A stretch of 64,000 nucleotides of DNA from the NCBI RefSeq assembly GCF_030068605.1, contig NZ_JASJOU010000001.1, positions 1,178,001-1,242,000 on the forward strand, read 5' to 3'. The notes below the pieces were generated by a model. It searched no databases. It was given only the letters and a program-made list of their open reading frames with translations, and was not told where the DNA came from. The first letter of the stretch is position 1; every line of letters begins with the position of its first letter. Shown piece by piece: positions 1 to 9,587 of the stretch. A program made the position numbers and the translations under genes. Origin of the DNA: Xanthocytophaga agilis. Lineage in GTDB: Bacteria; Bacteroidota; Bacteroidia; Cytophagales; 172606-1.

Positions 1-1
1 C

Positions 2-712
2 CGGCAACTGGCTACTCACACATCGGGTATTCGTCATTATCGGGCTAGTGATCCATTATCCTGCCTTCAACGTTATGCAACAGTACTGGAAAGTCTATCT
101 ATCTTTAATAAGGACAGTCTTTTGTTTAAACCTGGTACAGCCTATCAGTATTCTACCTATGGGTATTCATTACTCAGTGCCGTCATTGAGGGGGCTAGTC
201 ATCTGGATTATCTCACATTTATGAAACAAGCCGTCTTTGATCCACTGAATATGGCAGAGACCTGTGCTGATTACAGTGACAGCATTGTGGCAAATAGGGT
301 ACGTTTTTATGAACATACTCATGGAAAACGGGTCAATGCCACTCAGGTCGACAATAGTTACAAGTGGGCAGGAGGAGGAATGTTGTCTACCTCCACAGAT
401 CTGGTCAGGTTAGGCAGAGAGTTTTTGCATCCTACGCTTCTTTCCCAAAAAACACTAGATTTACTCATCTCTCCACAATTACTTCTGGATGGAACCAATA
501 CACACTATGGAATGGGATGGCGTATTGGGACAGATGCTCAAAATCGCAGAATTATTCACCATGGTGGTTTAATTGATGGAGGCAGAGCATTTCTGCTGAT
601 TTATCCGGAACATAATCTGGTTGTAGCCATTCTGGCAAATATGAGTGGAGTTACTATTAACTTACCAGAAGTGGAAACCATTGCCCATTATTTCTTCACA
701 GCAAACCGATGA
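2..712 (+). CDS. Serine hydrolase, beta-lactamase class C fold (5' end missing)
   Basis: C-terminal part of a penicillin-binding-protein-like/class C beta-lactamase family hydrolase. The frame is open to the left edge, so the gene starts before the window; the internal ATG-less start near 122 is not a real start. Visible family motifs are HTSGI near the left edge, the YST motif (second catalytic box, Tyr-x-Asn/Ser) at about 148-160, and HHGG at about 557-568, which takes the place of the KTG box. The SxxK nucleophile would lie upstream and cannot be checked. Its stop overlaps the start of the next gene by 4 bases (ATGA), so it is translationally coupled to the LytS/LytTR pair. Substrate unknown; such proteins often act on peptides or esters in the periplasm. 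Confidence 0.88.
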   Translation, partial: RQLATHTSGIRHYRASDPLSCLQRYATVLESLSIFNKDSLLFKPGTAYQYSTYGYSLLSAVIEGASHLDYLTFMKQAVFDPLNMAETCADYSDSIVANRVRFYEHTHGKRVNATQVDNSYKWAGGGMLSTSTDLVRLGREFLHPTLLSQKTLDLLISPQLLLDGTNTHYGMGWRIGTDAQNRRIIHHGGLIDGGRAFLLIYPEHNLVVAILANMSGVTINLPEVETIAHYFFTANR

Positions 713-1791
713 AAAAATCAGCTATTATTCTGCTTCACCTGGGTTACTGGCTTTTATATATTTTCTTGTTCAGTTTTCTGTTTATACTTTCAGAGACAAC
801 TAACCAGTCTGCATTTGAACATTGGGATGATTGGATAGCAATTCTGTTACTCGCCTTTCTGAATGGACTTGCCAGTTTTTATACATTTTACAACTGGTTA
901 GTTCCTCACTACCTGGCTAACCGGCAAATTAAGCAATTCATAGGATTGGGAATAGGCGTATCCATTGGAATTTCACTTGTTCTAACCATTGTAGTTTCAC
1001 TGGCGATAAATGTTCTTATCTATATATTCCTACATGAAATATGGTTTATTACCTTTCCACCAGAGTCATGGCCTGTTCTTATTATTGGCTTTACATTCCT
1101 TGCATTGATAAATGGTATCATCAGCACTGTGATGAGAGGTTTTGTCACCTGGTATGGAGAAATTCATCTGAAGGAAGTAACTGCTCATAAAACCCTACGT
1201 ACAGAGTTTGCCCTCTTAAAAGCACAGCTCAACCCACACTTTTTGTTCAATACCCTCAATAACATTGATATCCTGATCGGACAGGATGCAGTAAGGGCAT
1301 CTTTGTACCTTACCAAACTATCAGATATGCTACGTTTTGTTCTATATGATACCCAGGCAGACCAAATTCTTCTAACTCAGGAACTAGAGTACATTCAAAA
1401 ATACATTGAACTACAAAAACTCCGTACTACAAATGAAAAATATGTAGCTTTTGAGATTGATGGACAACCCAACAAAATCCAGATACCGCCGATGCTTTTC
1501 ATACCTTTTATTGAAAATGCATTCAAATATGCATCCAATAAAAGGGTATCTGAAGCCATTTCTATCCATATTAGCATTACTCAAACACATATTCACTTTA
1601 GATGTATCAATGTTATTGATCTGAATGATCCGGTATCACGCAATTACAGCGGTCTTGGACACGAACTGATTCGTCAGCGACTTCTATTACTATACCAGGA
1701 AAAATTCAATTTAGTAACTCATGTAATTGACCATCACTACTATGTTTATTTGGATTTACCCATAAAAGCTTATGAACTGTCTGCTCATTGA
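709..1791 (+). CDS. LytS/YehU-type sensor histidine kinase
   Basis: Membrane histidine kinase of the His_kinase (PF06580) family. The first 145 or so residues contain about four hydrophobic segments with no extracellular sensor domain. The phospho-acceptor box NPHFLFNTLNN follows, with His177 as the predicted phosphorylated residue, and an HATPase region (FIENAFKYA) closes the protein. The start overlaps the serine hydrolase stop by 4 bases, and its 3' end overlaps the downstream response regulator by 20 bases, so the three genes form one operon. Signal unknown. Kinases of this class in Bacteroidota almost always pair with an adjacent LytTR regulator, as here. Confidence 0.93.
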   Translation: MKKSAIILLHLGYWLLYIFLFSFLFILSETTNQSAFEHWDDWIAILLLAFLNGLASFYTFYNWLVPHYLANRQIKQFIGLGIGVSIGISLVLTIVVSLAINVLIYIFLHEIWFITFPPESWPVLIIGFTFLALINGIISTVMRGFVTWYGEIHLKEVTAHKTLRTEFALLKAQLNPHFLFNTLNNIDILIGQDAVRASLYLTKLSDMLRFVLYDTQADQILLTQELEYIQKYIELQKLRTTNEKYVAFEIDGQPNKIQIPPMLFIPFIENAFKYASNKRVSEAISIHISITQTHIHFRCINVIDLNDPVSRNYSGLGHELIRQRLLLLYQEKFNLVTHVIDHHYYVYLDLPIKAYELSAH

Positions 1792-2452
1792 AGATGAACC
1801 TCTGGCTATGCTACGATTAAAGGAATATATTCAACGAATTCCATTTCTTCGCCTTTGCCATGCAGTAGACAATAGTATGGAAGCCATTCTACTATTGCAA
1901 CAAGAATCTATTGATCTGGTGTTTCTGGATGTAGAAATGGATGGATTTTCGGGCATTCAACTCCTGGAAGCTTTACCCAAACGACCCGCAGTAATTCTGA
2001 CAACTGCTTATGATCAGTATGCTCTTAAAGCTTTTGATCTACAGGTTGTAGACTATCTGTTGAAACCCTATACTTTTGATCGCTTTCTCCAGGCTATATC
2101 ACGTGTTCCTCCCCCAAAACAGGCAGAAATCCTCAATCCATTTTTATTTGTAAAAACAGAATACCGTCTTCAGAAGGTTGCTTTTGAAGAAATCAAGTAC
2201 ATAGAAGGTATGCGTGATTACAGACGTATTCATTTAGATCAGGAAACAATTATGACACTGGAGACCTTTGGGGAATTAGAACAACGACTACCTCAGCAAC
2301 AGTTTTGCAGAATTCATAAATCGTATTTAGTGGCACTAAATAAAATTGAATCAGTTGAACGGGATCGTATCCGGATTTCTAAGGCACTACTTCCACTTTC
2401 AGAAACATATCGCCATCAGTTTTACGAACGAATTGGTCGAAACGGCAAATGA
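1772..2452 (+). CDS. LytTR-family response regulator
   Basis: Cognate regulator of the preceding kinase. An N-terminal receiver domain has the acidic pocket (EDE at residues 7-9), predicted phospho-acceptor Asp53 in FLDVEMDG and the conserved Lys in LLKPY. The C-terminal half is a LytTR DNA-binding domain, with the CRIHKSYLVAL motif near residues 180-190. Overlap with the kinase shows coupled translation. Targets unknown; the co-operonic serine hydrolase is one candidate for an output under its own control. Length (226 aa) is normal for the family. Confidence 0.93.
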   Translation: MNCLLIEDEPLAMLRLKEYIQRIPFLRLCHAVDNSMEAILLLQQESIDLVFLDVEMDGFSGIQLLEALPKRPAVILTTAYDQYALKAFDLQVVDYLLKPYTFDRFLQAISRVPPPKQAEILNPFLFVKTEYRLQKVAFEEIKYIEGMRDYRRIHLDQETIMTLETFGELEQRLPQQQFCRIHKSYLVALNKIESVERDRIRISKALLPLSETYRHQFYERIGRNGK

Positions 2453-2651
2453 AAACCTTAGCAAAGAATCAAAAAACAAAACCTACTAAAGCAACAACTT
2501 AAACATAAAATATATACTATTATACTACTAAACACTTAGTAAAGCAACAAAATATCACACTTAATACTTTAGAAAATACAGTATTTCGCATAACTATTTT
2601 CAGTATCTTTAAAGAAAAAAGAACAGATTCTCAACCAATATTCACTCTTTA

Positions 2652-3413
2652 ATGGCAAGACACACAACAACCTCTGCAATACGTAAATACAGATCAGAAT
2701 ACTACCGTCTAATGGTAGAAGAAGCACGTCTCAATGAGCAGCTTCATCATATGCTCAAACGCATCAGGAAAATTGCACAAGATGAAAAACAATCTCTTGC
2801 CAACCACATTCATTTAACAAACTTACTGGCCCAGGCAACTCTGCAGAAAGCTGAACAGGAAGCTCAACCTGTCTCCAAAGAACGAAACAAGCAGTTGAAG
2901 AAAGCTGAGTCGGTATGGAAGGACATTACTATTCAACACAAACGTAATGATCTTCGTCTTGCGGTATTGGACAAGAAAAAAGATAAGGACAATGCAACTA
3001 AATATATTCTCAAAGAACTGAAACGTGATCAGATACGTATTCGCGCAAAGGCTGCCTATGCTATATGGAAACAACTTGAACAGACTGAACAATACGAGTT
3101 TATGGACTTTGAAATGTTCAAGGCTCTCCATTTTGTCAAAACCCAGAAACAAATAGCCTCAAATCATTCTCATTCTACCAGATCCACTAGAGATGGAGAC
3201 TCTTCTATCAGTCCCAAGACTCAGCCATCTGTTGAAGTAACACACTCTGCAATAACTGTGTATTCACGTGGTGAAAGACAACTAACTTCATATGTGTCTG
3301 TTTCTCCACGTATATATTCTCCTTGTATTCTTAGTAAGCGAGAAGTCTACTCTGTTGCTGCACCGTTTGTTCGAGGGAGCAAGAGTGAGTCAGTATCAGA
3401 CTTGTGTCTCTGA
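2652..3413 (+). CDS. Unrecognised basic, coiled-coil protein
   Basis: A 253-residue protein I do not recognise. Residues 1-150 are very rich in Lys, Arg, Glu and Gln with helical heptad-like spacing, suggesting a long coiled coil. After about residue 170 the composition changes to Ser/Thr-rich and apparently disordered, with a short C-terminal tail. There is no signal peptide or membrane segment. The ATG at 2652 lies about 200 bases beyond the LytTR stop in AT-rich DNA, so it is probably a separate unit. Coding bias (third-position choice similar to neighbours, long open frame) supports it being real. Confidence 0.6.
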   Translation: MARHTTTSAIRKYRSEYYRLMVEEARLNEQLHHMLKRIRKIAQDEKQSLANHIHLTNLLAQATLQKAEQEAQPVSKERNKQLKKAESVWKDITIQHKRNDLRLAVLDKKKDKDNATKYILKELKRDQIRIRAKAAYAIWKQLEQTEQYEFMDFEMFKALHFVKTQKQIASNHSHSTRSTRDGDSSISPKTQPSVEVTHSAITVYSRGERQLTSYVSVSPRIYSPCILSKREVYSVAAPFVRGSKSESVSDLCL

Positions 3414-3730
3414 TAAGACCTAAAAAATTTATTCAGTTATTCCAAAACAGATTTGCACTCTACTGCCAATCTGCAAGTAACCTATTGCCTTCACTGAATG
3501 ATTTTATTCTTATTTTTTAATACTATCTAATACTTTTTTAACACTATCTATTCCCTAAACCAAGCCTTCTCAAAATATTTCATAGATTTATCCCCAGTCT
3601 GCTCCAGGTATAGCTGGGATGATTTTTTATAATTTATTTACTACATCACACTGTGTATCTGGAAACGGATTCCATTGTATGGGATTATCAATACTATCCT
3701 TTTTTATAAACCGTTTACACTTTCTTTTTT
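3414..3730. other. Intergenic region before the GH97 gene
   Basis: AT-rich spacer of 317 bases. I see no convincing ORF, RNA gene or strong hairpin. It presumably holds the terminator of the gene at 2652 and the promoter of the GH97 gene, but no clear Bacteroidota -33/-7 pair could be picked by eye. Confidence 0.4.
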
Positions 3731-5728
3731 ATGAAAAAAACAAACCTGGCTCTGCTTTCGCTATTTGGCCTGGGACTTTGTTACCCTTTTACTTTGTACG
3801 CGCAAAAGAATAAAACCTTTCAGCTTTTATCCCCCAATAGCACCATTCAGCTTACGGTTGAGGCAGGAAAAAAAATGCAATGGAGCGTAAAGCATGGTTC
3901 CGAGTCAATTATTGAACCATCTCCTCTATCATTAAAGCTGGCAGGTGGAGAGGTTTTGGGAGATGCAGCAAAAATCACATCCTCTAAAACAACCAAAATC
4001 AATCAGCAGATTAATGCACTTAACTACAAAAAAGATATAGTTCCAGATCAGTATAATCAGCTGGTCCTAAACTGTAAGGGAGGCTTTGGAATCATTTTCA
4101 GAGCGTATAACGATGGAGTTGCCTATCGCTTTTTTACCACACGGAAGGATTCGCTGACTATTGAAAACGAAGAAGCGGGGTTTCATTTCAGAGAGGATTA
4201 TCAGGTATACATTCCGTATGTAAATGATGCCCACAACAACGATGTTTTTGAAACTTCTTTTGAAAATAATTACCAGCACATTGCTCTTTCAAAAGTAAAA
4301 AAAGACACACTGTCTTTTGCCCCTATTCTGATTGAACTGCCCAATAATAAGAAGGCTGTTATTACAGAAGCAGATTTGGAAGAATATCCGGGTATGTTTC
4401 TGCAAACAAGTCAGCAAGGATATGCTCTGCAAGGGAAGTTTGCTCCTTATCCTCTGGAAGAAAAGAAAGCCGGACATAACAACCTCCAGGCCTATGTTAT
4501 GAAACGGGCTAACTACATTGCCAAAACTGCTGGTTCCCGTAGCTTTCCCTGGCGTACAGTGATTATCAGCGCCACAGATACAGAATTACTGAACAATGAC
4601 ATGGTCTATAAACTGGCATCTCCATCCCGTATAAAAGATCCCTCATGGATTAAACCAGGCAAAGTGGCCTGGGACTGGTGGAATGACTGGAACGTTACCA
4701 ATGTTAATTTTCAGGCAGGCATCAACACAGCTACCTATAAGTATTACATAGACTTTGCAGCCAGGCATAAAATCGAAAATATTCTGTTGGATGAGGGCTG
4801 GGCAGATAGTCAGGATATTATGAAAATTGTTCCTGAAATCAATCTTCAGGAGATTGTGGATTACGGCAAAAGCAAAAATGTAGGTGTATGGTTATGGGGA
4901 GGCTGGCTGCCTTTGGATCAGAAAATGGATCTGGCACTAAGTACCTATTCCAAAATAGGAATCAAAGGATTTAAAATCGACTTCATGGATCGGGATGATC
5001 AGAAGATGGTAAACTTTTTTTATCGTTTTGCTCAGAAAGCAGCAGAACACAAAATTATGTTAGACTATCATGGTGCCTATAAACCTACTGGATTGCAACG
5101 TACCTATCCCAATGTACTGAATTTTGAAGGAGTACGGGGCTTGGAAAATGTGAAATGGTCCAACACGGATTTTCCTCTGTATGACTGCACTATTCCATTT
5201 ATCCGTATGATAGCAGGACCAATGGACTACACTCCCGGCGCAATGATCAATGCTAACAAAGGCAGTTTCAGGGCGATTAATTCCAGTCCGATGAGTCAGG
5301 GAACACGCTGTCACCAACTGGCGATGTATGTAATCTTTGAATCTCCATTTGAAATGCTTTGTGATAATCCAACCAACTATATGCGGGAAGAGGAAAGTAC
5401 ACGATTTATTACTTCAATACCTACCACCTTTGACCAGACGGTAGCTTTGGATGGGAAAGTATCTGAGTATTGTGCCATTGCCCGCAAAAAGAAAGATACC
5501 TGGTATGTAGGCACAATGACCAACTGGACACCTCGTGATATCTTACTGGATCTTTCGTTTCTGGGAGCAGGAAACTTTGAGGCTGAAATCTTTAAGGATG
5601 GAGTTAATGCAGACCGAAATGGTATAGACTATAAACGGGAAGTGATTAAAGTATCTTCAAAAGATAAACTCAAGATACACATGGCAGGTGGTGGTGGCTG
5701 GGCAGCGCGGATTTATCAAGCGAAATAA
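3731..5728 (+). CDS. Glycoside hydrolase family 97, retaining alpha-galactosidase type
   Basis: Secreted exo-acting glycosidase of 665 aa, the usual GH97 length. A signal peptide ends at about residue 24 (TLYAQ). The GH97_N beta-sandwich spans about 27-300, the TIM barrel about 300-570 and a small C-terminal beta domain about 570-665. The barrel has WDWWNDW near 315 and LLDEGWAD near 352. At the branch point between inverting SusB-type and retaining enzymes it has KIDFMD with Asp417, matching the nucleophile position of the retaining alpha-galactosidases, and NFEG with Glu466 as probable acid/base. Alpha-galactosidase (or another axial-linkage retaining activity) is therefore inferred over alpha-glucosidase. 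It stands alone, with no SusC/SusD pair nearby. Confidence 0.93.
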   Translation: MKKTNLALLSLFGLGLCYPFTLYAQKNKTFQLLSPNSTIQLTVEAGKKMQWSVKHGSESIIEPSPLSLKLAGGEVLGDAAKITSSKTTKINQQINALNYKKDIVPDQYNQLVLNCKGGFGIIFRAYNDGVAYRFFTTRKDSLTIENEEAGFHFREDYQVYIPYVNDAHNNDVFETSFENNYQHIALSKVKKDTLSFAPILIELPNNKKAVITEADLEEYPGMFLQTSQQGYALQGKFAPYPLEEKKAGHNNLQAYVMKRANYIAKTAGSRSFPWRTVIISATDTELLNNDMVYKLASPSRIKDPSWIKPGKVAWDWWNDWNVTNVNFQAGINTATYKYYIDFAARHKIENILLDEGWADSQDIMKIVPEINLQEIVDYGKSKNVGVWLWGGWLPLDQKMDLALSTYSKIGIKGFKIDFMDRDDQKMVNFFYRFAQKAAEHKIMLDYHGAYKPTGLQRTYPNVLNFEGVRGLENVKWSNTDFPLYDCTIPFIRMIAGPMDYTPGAMINANKGSFRAINSSPMSQGTRCHQLAMYVIFESPFEMLCDNPTNYMREEESTRFITSIPTTFDQTVALDGKVSEYCAIARKKKDTWYVGTMTNWTPRDILLDLSFLGAGNFEAEIFKDGVNADRNGIDYKREVIKVSSKDKLKIHMAGGGGWAARIYQAK

Positions 5729-5762
5729 GCATTCAGACTTTTTTGGGGACTTTGTTTTATAA

Positions 5763-5810
5763 AACCAGCGTCTATTCTTTTAAAAAGAGTATAGGTGCTG
5801 GTTGATTTTT
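5763..5810 (+). terminator. Terminator after the GH97 gene
   Basis: Outer stem AACCAGC (5763-5769) pairs with GCTGGTT (5797-5803). An imperfect inner stem lies between, and a T-rich tract (GATTTTTT) follows directly. It sits 35 bases after the GH97 stop. Confidence 0.75.
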
Positions 5811-5904
5811 TACTGATTTCCCTACAAGAGTTTGCTTATTGTCACTTTCATTATTCTGTTTGTGCATCCTCTTTGTTACATTAGTTTATTATCTCTTTCT
5901 TCAC

Positions 5905-6040
5905 TCTTCCTACCATGTCACTTTCTTTGCTTGCCCAAAGAAAGTAACCAAAGAAAGGGCACTTTTTCCCGATCCTTCAGCCCACAAGGCCAAAGGCCAA
6001 CCTCGCGGGAAAAAGATTGCTAACGCACCTACACCACCTT
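5905..6040. repeat. Candidate dispersed intergenic repeat with CAAAGAAAG hairpin
   Basis: Near 5920-5947 the sequence forms the inverted repeat ACTTTCTTTG...CAAAGAAAGT. It is followed by a second direct copy of the CCAAAGAAAG core, then a GC-richer stretch with AAGGCCAAAGGCC. The composition differs from the surrounding AT-rich spacer. I recall the same CCAAAGAAAG(T/G) block with a 'KESNQRKG' pseudo-translation from intergenic regions of unrelated bacteria, so short ORFs here are probably not genes. This is pattern recall; no copy number could be measured, and this window has only one copy. Confidence 0.4.
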
Positions 6041-6163
6041 TCGTGATTTAAGTGCTATCTGCTCTCTTTGTAACATCTTTGTATGGCTATATATTTCAGT
6101 TAAATCCTTTTCCTCAAAATTTGGGATGATTCATGTTTGCATTCAGGATATTCCAAATACCTT

Positions 6164-7057
6164 TTACACAGGCTCAAGAGGAATGTAGACTTCTTTTACT
6201 AGCCTGGAATATACCACTAGGGCAGGATTAGACATAAACACCTCAAATCCAAATAATTCAGCAATTTTATATCCACTATCAGGTAACCATTGATCATGAA
6301 AAATCTGTAAAGCGCGAAAGGTGTCCCGCACCCCTCCTCTGACTTTAAAAACAGCATATTTCCCTCCGGAGATAGTTATTGTCTCTGTATTTTTTGGTAT
6401 AGCCTGTTCTTTTGAAATACTGATACAGGTGCCATATCTATCCTGATGAGGATAAATCAGCCCCAGCATTCGGGTATCAGAAGTGAGCATATCATGTGCA
6501 TCGGCAAAGCATAAAATGTCTTTAAACGATTGCTGAATTAAGGTTTCATCCTGTAATGGTGCATTGATAAAAATGCCTCTCATCTCTGCAATCTTTTTGA
6601 TTTCTACTTTCAATGTCTTTTTGCTGCCACCTTCTGCATACACTATTTTTTTTGAATCTATCAGTCCTTTTAGATGGAAAGATTCCTTACGGATAATTAC
6701 CTGTTGCTGGTGTTGTACTTGTCGCATTTTTTCAGCAGAGATGCCGAAATAGCTCTTAAAAGCTCTGGCAAAAACAGCAGGTGAAGAAAATCCACATTCA
6801 TAGGCAACTTCTGTAATAGATTTCTGTCCATACACAATCAGGTAATGTGCCGCAGTTTCGAGACGCATACGGATTATATACTGCTTGGGTGATTCACCCA
6901 TTGCCTGTTTAAATAACTTCTGCAGGTGAAAGGGAGAATAGTTTGCTTTCTCAGCCAATACCTCCAATGATATATCATTGTTCAGATTCTTAAGAATGTA
7001 ATTGATTACAGTCTCTAACCGCTGTTTGTGTTCTTTGGAAATATCTTTTGGTAACAT
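6164..7057 (-). CDS. AraC-family regulator with GyrI-like effector domain
   Basis: Transcription regulator with two N-terminal AraC helix-turn-helix motifs (about residues 8-110, with the signature ITEVAYECGFSSPAVFARAF) fused to a C-terminal GyrI-like small-molecule-binding domain (about 150-297). This architecture is that of Rob/BmrR-type drug- or metabolite-sensing regulators. I chose the ATG at 7057, because the frame upstream of it (to 7177) encodes nothing family-like and MLPKD is a natural start. The adjacent ABC exporter genes upstream on the same strand are plausible targets or partners. Confidence 0.9.
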   Translation of the reverse strand: MLPKDISKEHKQRLETVINYILKNLNNDISLEVLAEKANYSPFHLQKLFKQAMGESPKQYIIRMRLETAAHYLIVYGQKSITEVAYECGFSSPAVFARAFKSYFGISAEKMRQVQHQQQVIIRKESFHLKGLIDSKKIVYAEGGSKKTLKVEIKKIAEMRGIFINAPLQDETLIQQSFKDILCFADAHDMLTSDTRMLGLIYPHQDRYGTCISISKEQAIPKNTETITISGGKYAVFKVRGGVRDTFRALQIFHDQWLPDSGYKIAELFGFEVFMSNPALVVYSRLVKEVYIPLEPV

Positions 7058-7217
7058 AACGTATTGGCTATGATGCAGGCAGTATACTCCTGCTATCTTC
7101 AATGTAGGAAAATTTACTATATCAGACACCAGGAAATGCTTCAATATATAGAAGTCCTTTACCCAAGAAGGAGCCAACTGAAGCTATACAAGCTAGTTAT
7201 ATCCAAACAGTTCTGCG

Positions 7218-9587
7218 TTATTCATAGACAAGAGCTTGCCGGGTCGAAATCGCAATTGCAGAACGAGCAGGAATACGGCTTGCCAGCCATCCAAATAGCA
7301 GTGTTACCACAAGTGTGATTAAAAATCCGGGAATGCTAAAGGCATAGGCAAGAATAGAGTTTTGTCCCAGCATCAGATTTCCAAAAAATAAAGCTGCCAG
7401 TTGACTCAATGGATAAGCTATAATCAACCCCAATAAAACACTCATGATACTAATCAAAAATCCTTCTCTGACAAACAAACTATAAATCTGTGCAGAGGTC
7501 GCTCCGATAGCTCTCATAACTCCAATTTCACGGGTACGTTCCCAGATATTGATACCAGTAGCAGAGGCCATGCCTACAGCACTTACTACCAATACTAGAA
7601 AGGAGAGTATAAGAATGTTCGTAAGAATAATATTTAAATGAGCATAAATGATTCTTACCCGTTCAGCCTGAGACATTACATACACTACATTGAGATCAGA
7701 AGAACTGATAGCACTTTCAATTTCTCTTTTTAGGGCCATTACCTGATCGTATCTGTTTTCTTTTGCCACAAATACCAATGTATTAATCAGATGGGAAGGA
7801 TTTACCAAATTATCATAGTGTGCAATGTCCAGATAAATTTTAGGTTTCTCAAATTGTTCGGCGATACCAACCAGAGTCACATGACAGATCTTGTTTCCAA
7901 TAGTTACATCAAAAGAAGAGCCTATTTCAGGATGGTTGTATAACGCCCATGCCTGCTGATTAATTACTACTTCTACTTTTTTGCTTACCTGCAGCCATCT
8001 TCCCTGAAGTATTTTCATATGTAATCGCTGTGTTTTGGCAGGCAACGCTACGATACCAATACCTTTAGTTGTCGCAATTACTTTTGATTGAATCTCTCCT
8101 CTGCCTCCTACCCACATCTCAATGGTTTTTACATTAGTGAGTTTTTGAAATGGCTGTAAAGCTTTCTGACGGGAAACTGGCTTATCCAGCACAACCTGTA
8201 CATCATACCGTAATTCATCTTTTTGCCCTTCCAGCAGATTCCATAATGATTGTCGGACATTAAACCCTGTACAAAAAATTGCAACACCCAGTGCCATTGT
8301 CAATACAGTTACCACTAATCTCCGCTTACTTCGTTGTGCATTGCGTATAGCCATTATCCATGCTTCGGATAATTTTAACCGTCTTACTATAGCGTAGCTA
8401 TTCCATTTTGATTGTTGAACAATGCCATAATCACTTAATGCTATTCGAATTGCTATCTTTGTACCCCGAACAATCACTCCTAACGAAAGAAGAACAGGTA
8501 GAGATAAGCTAAGCAGTAGTAGATACAAGTACACCTGTATAGGAACTGTCTTTGTCAGAATATCAAAATTAAGCTTGCCAGCTACAAATCCTGCAAATGC
8601 CTGGCTTGATACAGAAGCCAAAGGAATGGCAATCCCACCAGCCATAGCACCTATCACCAAAAGGACAAAGATATACATTCGAAAAATATGAAAACGTGAA
8701 GCGCCTATAGCTTTCAAAATTCCGATTTGTCGGACGTGGCTGACCAACATAGAACGGACCAACTGTGATACCAACACTGCTCCCATCAGAAACGCTAATA
8801 ATCCGATGGCTCCAATAAGAAACAACAATGTGTTTAACTGCCATTGATGTGGATGTTCATTGAATCTGGGAATGTCAATAGATTGAACTGTTACACCTGA
8901 TCTTTGTAATACATCTGTTAGCAAATGTACTTTCTGTTCAACCTCTTCTGCAGAATGCACATTTCTGAAACGCACAATGATTCGCCGATGTGTAAGTAAA
9001 CCTGTTATCTGCTGATACGTTTGGGGATCAGTATAAGCATAAATGAAAGCATCTTGAGTAGCCGGTGCCTGTCCTGGATCAAAACATATCCCACTAACCT
9101 TGACTGTCTTCACTGAACTACCGATTCGTACATTCACTATTGATCCATTTCGAATTACAGACACATTTTTACCATCCCTTTCTATCAAAACGGATCCCTT
9201 TTCAGGAGTTGCAGCTCCTTCCTGATGAAAAATTCTGGCAAGTTTTATATCTGAAAAATCATCTACACTGTACAACCATAATGGTATCCATACATTAGAC
9301 CGAACTTCAATACGGTGTAGGGAAAAATCACGAAATTCAGCACTTTCTATTTCTGGTAAACTAAGTAAACGGCGTGTATCCTGTTTATCAAAATCCGAAG
9401 AGGTAAATACAGCATGTGCAGGTAGTGTCCGCAGGTAGTTTTCCTGCAAATCATGCGTCAAAATAACATAGGCTATGCCTACCGTTCCGACACCCCATAT
9501 ACCTAGTAGCAACGCAAATACAACAGTCAATGAGCGTTTTGGACTATAAGTCAAATCACGGACTGCTTTTATTAGTTGTATATTCAT
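7218..9587 (-). CDS. ABC transporter permease, FtsX-like family with two permease domains
   Basis: A 789-residue inner-membrane protein. It has an N-terminal membrane anchor (residues 20-45), a periplasmic MacB-like core domain, and one FtsX permease block at about 255-380. A second anchor and periplasmic region follow, then a second FtsX block at about 655-780 (ERTREIGVMRAIGAT). This is the fused architecture of lipoprotein or macrolide-type exporters whose ATPase is a separate protein. The start overlaps the ATPase stop by 4 bases (ATGA), so translation is coupled. The permease itself looks intact, but its partner ATPase gene is broken. Confidence 0.9.
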   Translation of the reverse strand: MNIQLIKAVRDLTYSPKRSLTVVFALLLGIWGVGTVGIAYVILTHDLQENYLRTLPAHAVFTSSDFDKQDTRRLLSLPEIESAEFRDFSLHRIEVRSNVWIPLWLYSVDDFSDIKLARIFHQEGAATPEKGSVLIERDGKNVSVIRNGSIVNVRIGSSVKTVKVSGICFDPGQAPATQDAFIYAYTDPQTYQQITGLLTHRRIIVRFRNVHSAEEVEQKVHLLTDVLQRSGVTVQSIDIPRFNEHPHQWQLNTLLFLIGAIGLLAFLMGAVLVSQLVRSMLVSHVRQIGILKAIGASRFHIFRMYIFVLLVIGAMAGGIAIPLASVSSQAFAGFVAGKLNFDILTKTVPIQVYLYLLLLSLSLPVLLSLGVIVRGTKIAIRIALSDYGIVQQSKWNSYAIVRRLKLSEAWIMAIRNAQRSKRRLVVTVLTMALGVAIFCTGFNVRQSLWNLLEGQKDELRYDVQVVLDKPVSRQKALQPFQKLTNVKTIEMWVGGRGEIQSKVIATTKGIGIVALPAKTQRLHMKILQGRWLQVSKKVEVVINQQAWALYNHPEIGSSFDVTIGNKICHVTLVGIAEQFEKPKIYLDIAHYDNLVNPSHLINTLVFVAKENRYDQVMALKREIESAISSSDLNVVYVMSQAERVRIIYAHLNIILTNILILSFLVLVVSAVGMASATGINIWERTREIGVMRAIGATSAQIYSLFVREGFLISIMSVLLGLIIAYPLSQLAALFFGNLMLGQNSILAYAFSIPGFLITLVVTLLFGWLASRIPARSAIAISTRQALVYE

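Noticed and set aside
5832-6051. Two overlapping plus-strand ORFs of 63 and 70 codons
   Set aside because: They cover the candidate repeat; their translation resembles the pseudo-translation of that repeat, and no start context is seen.
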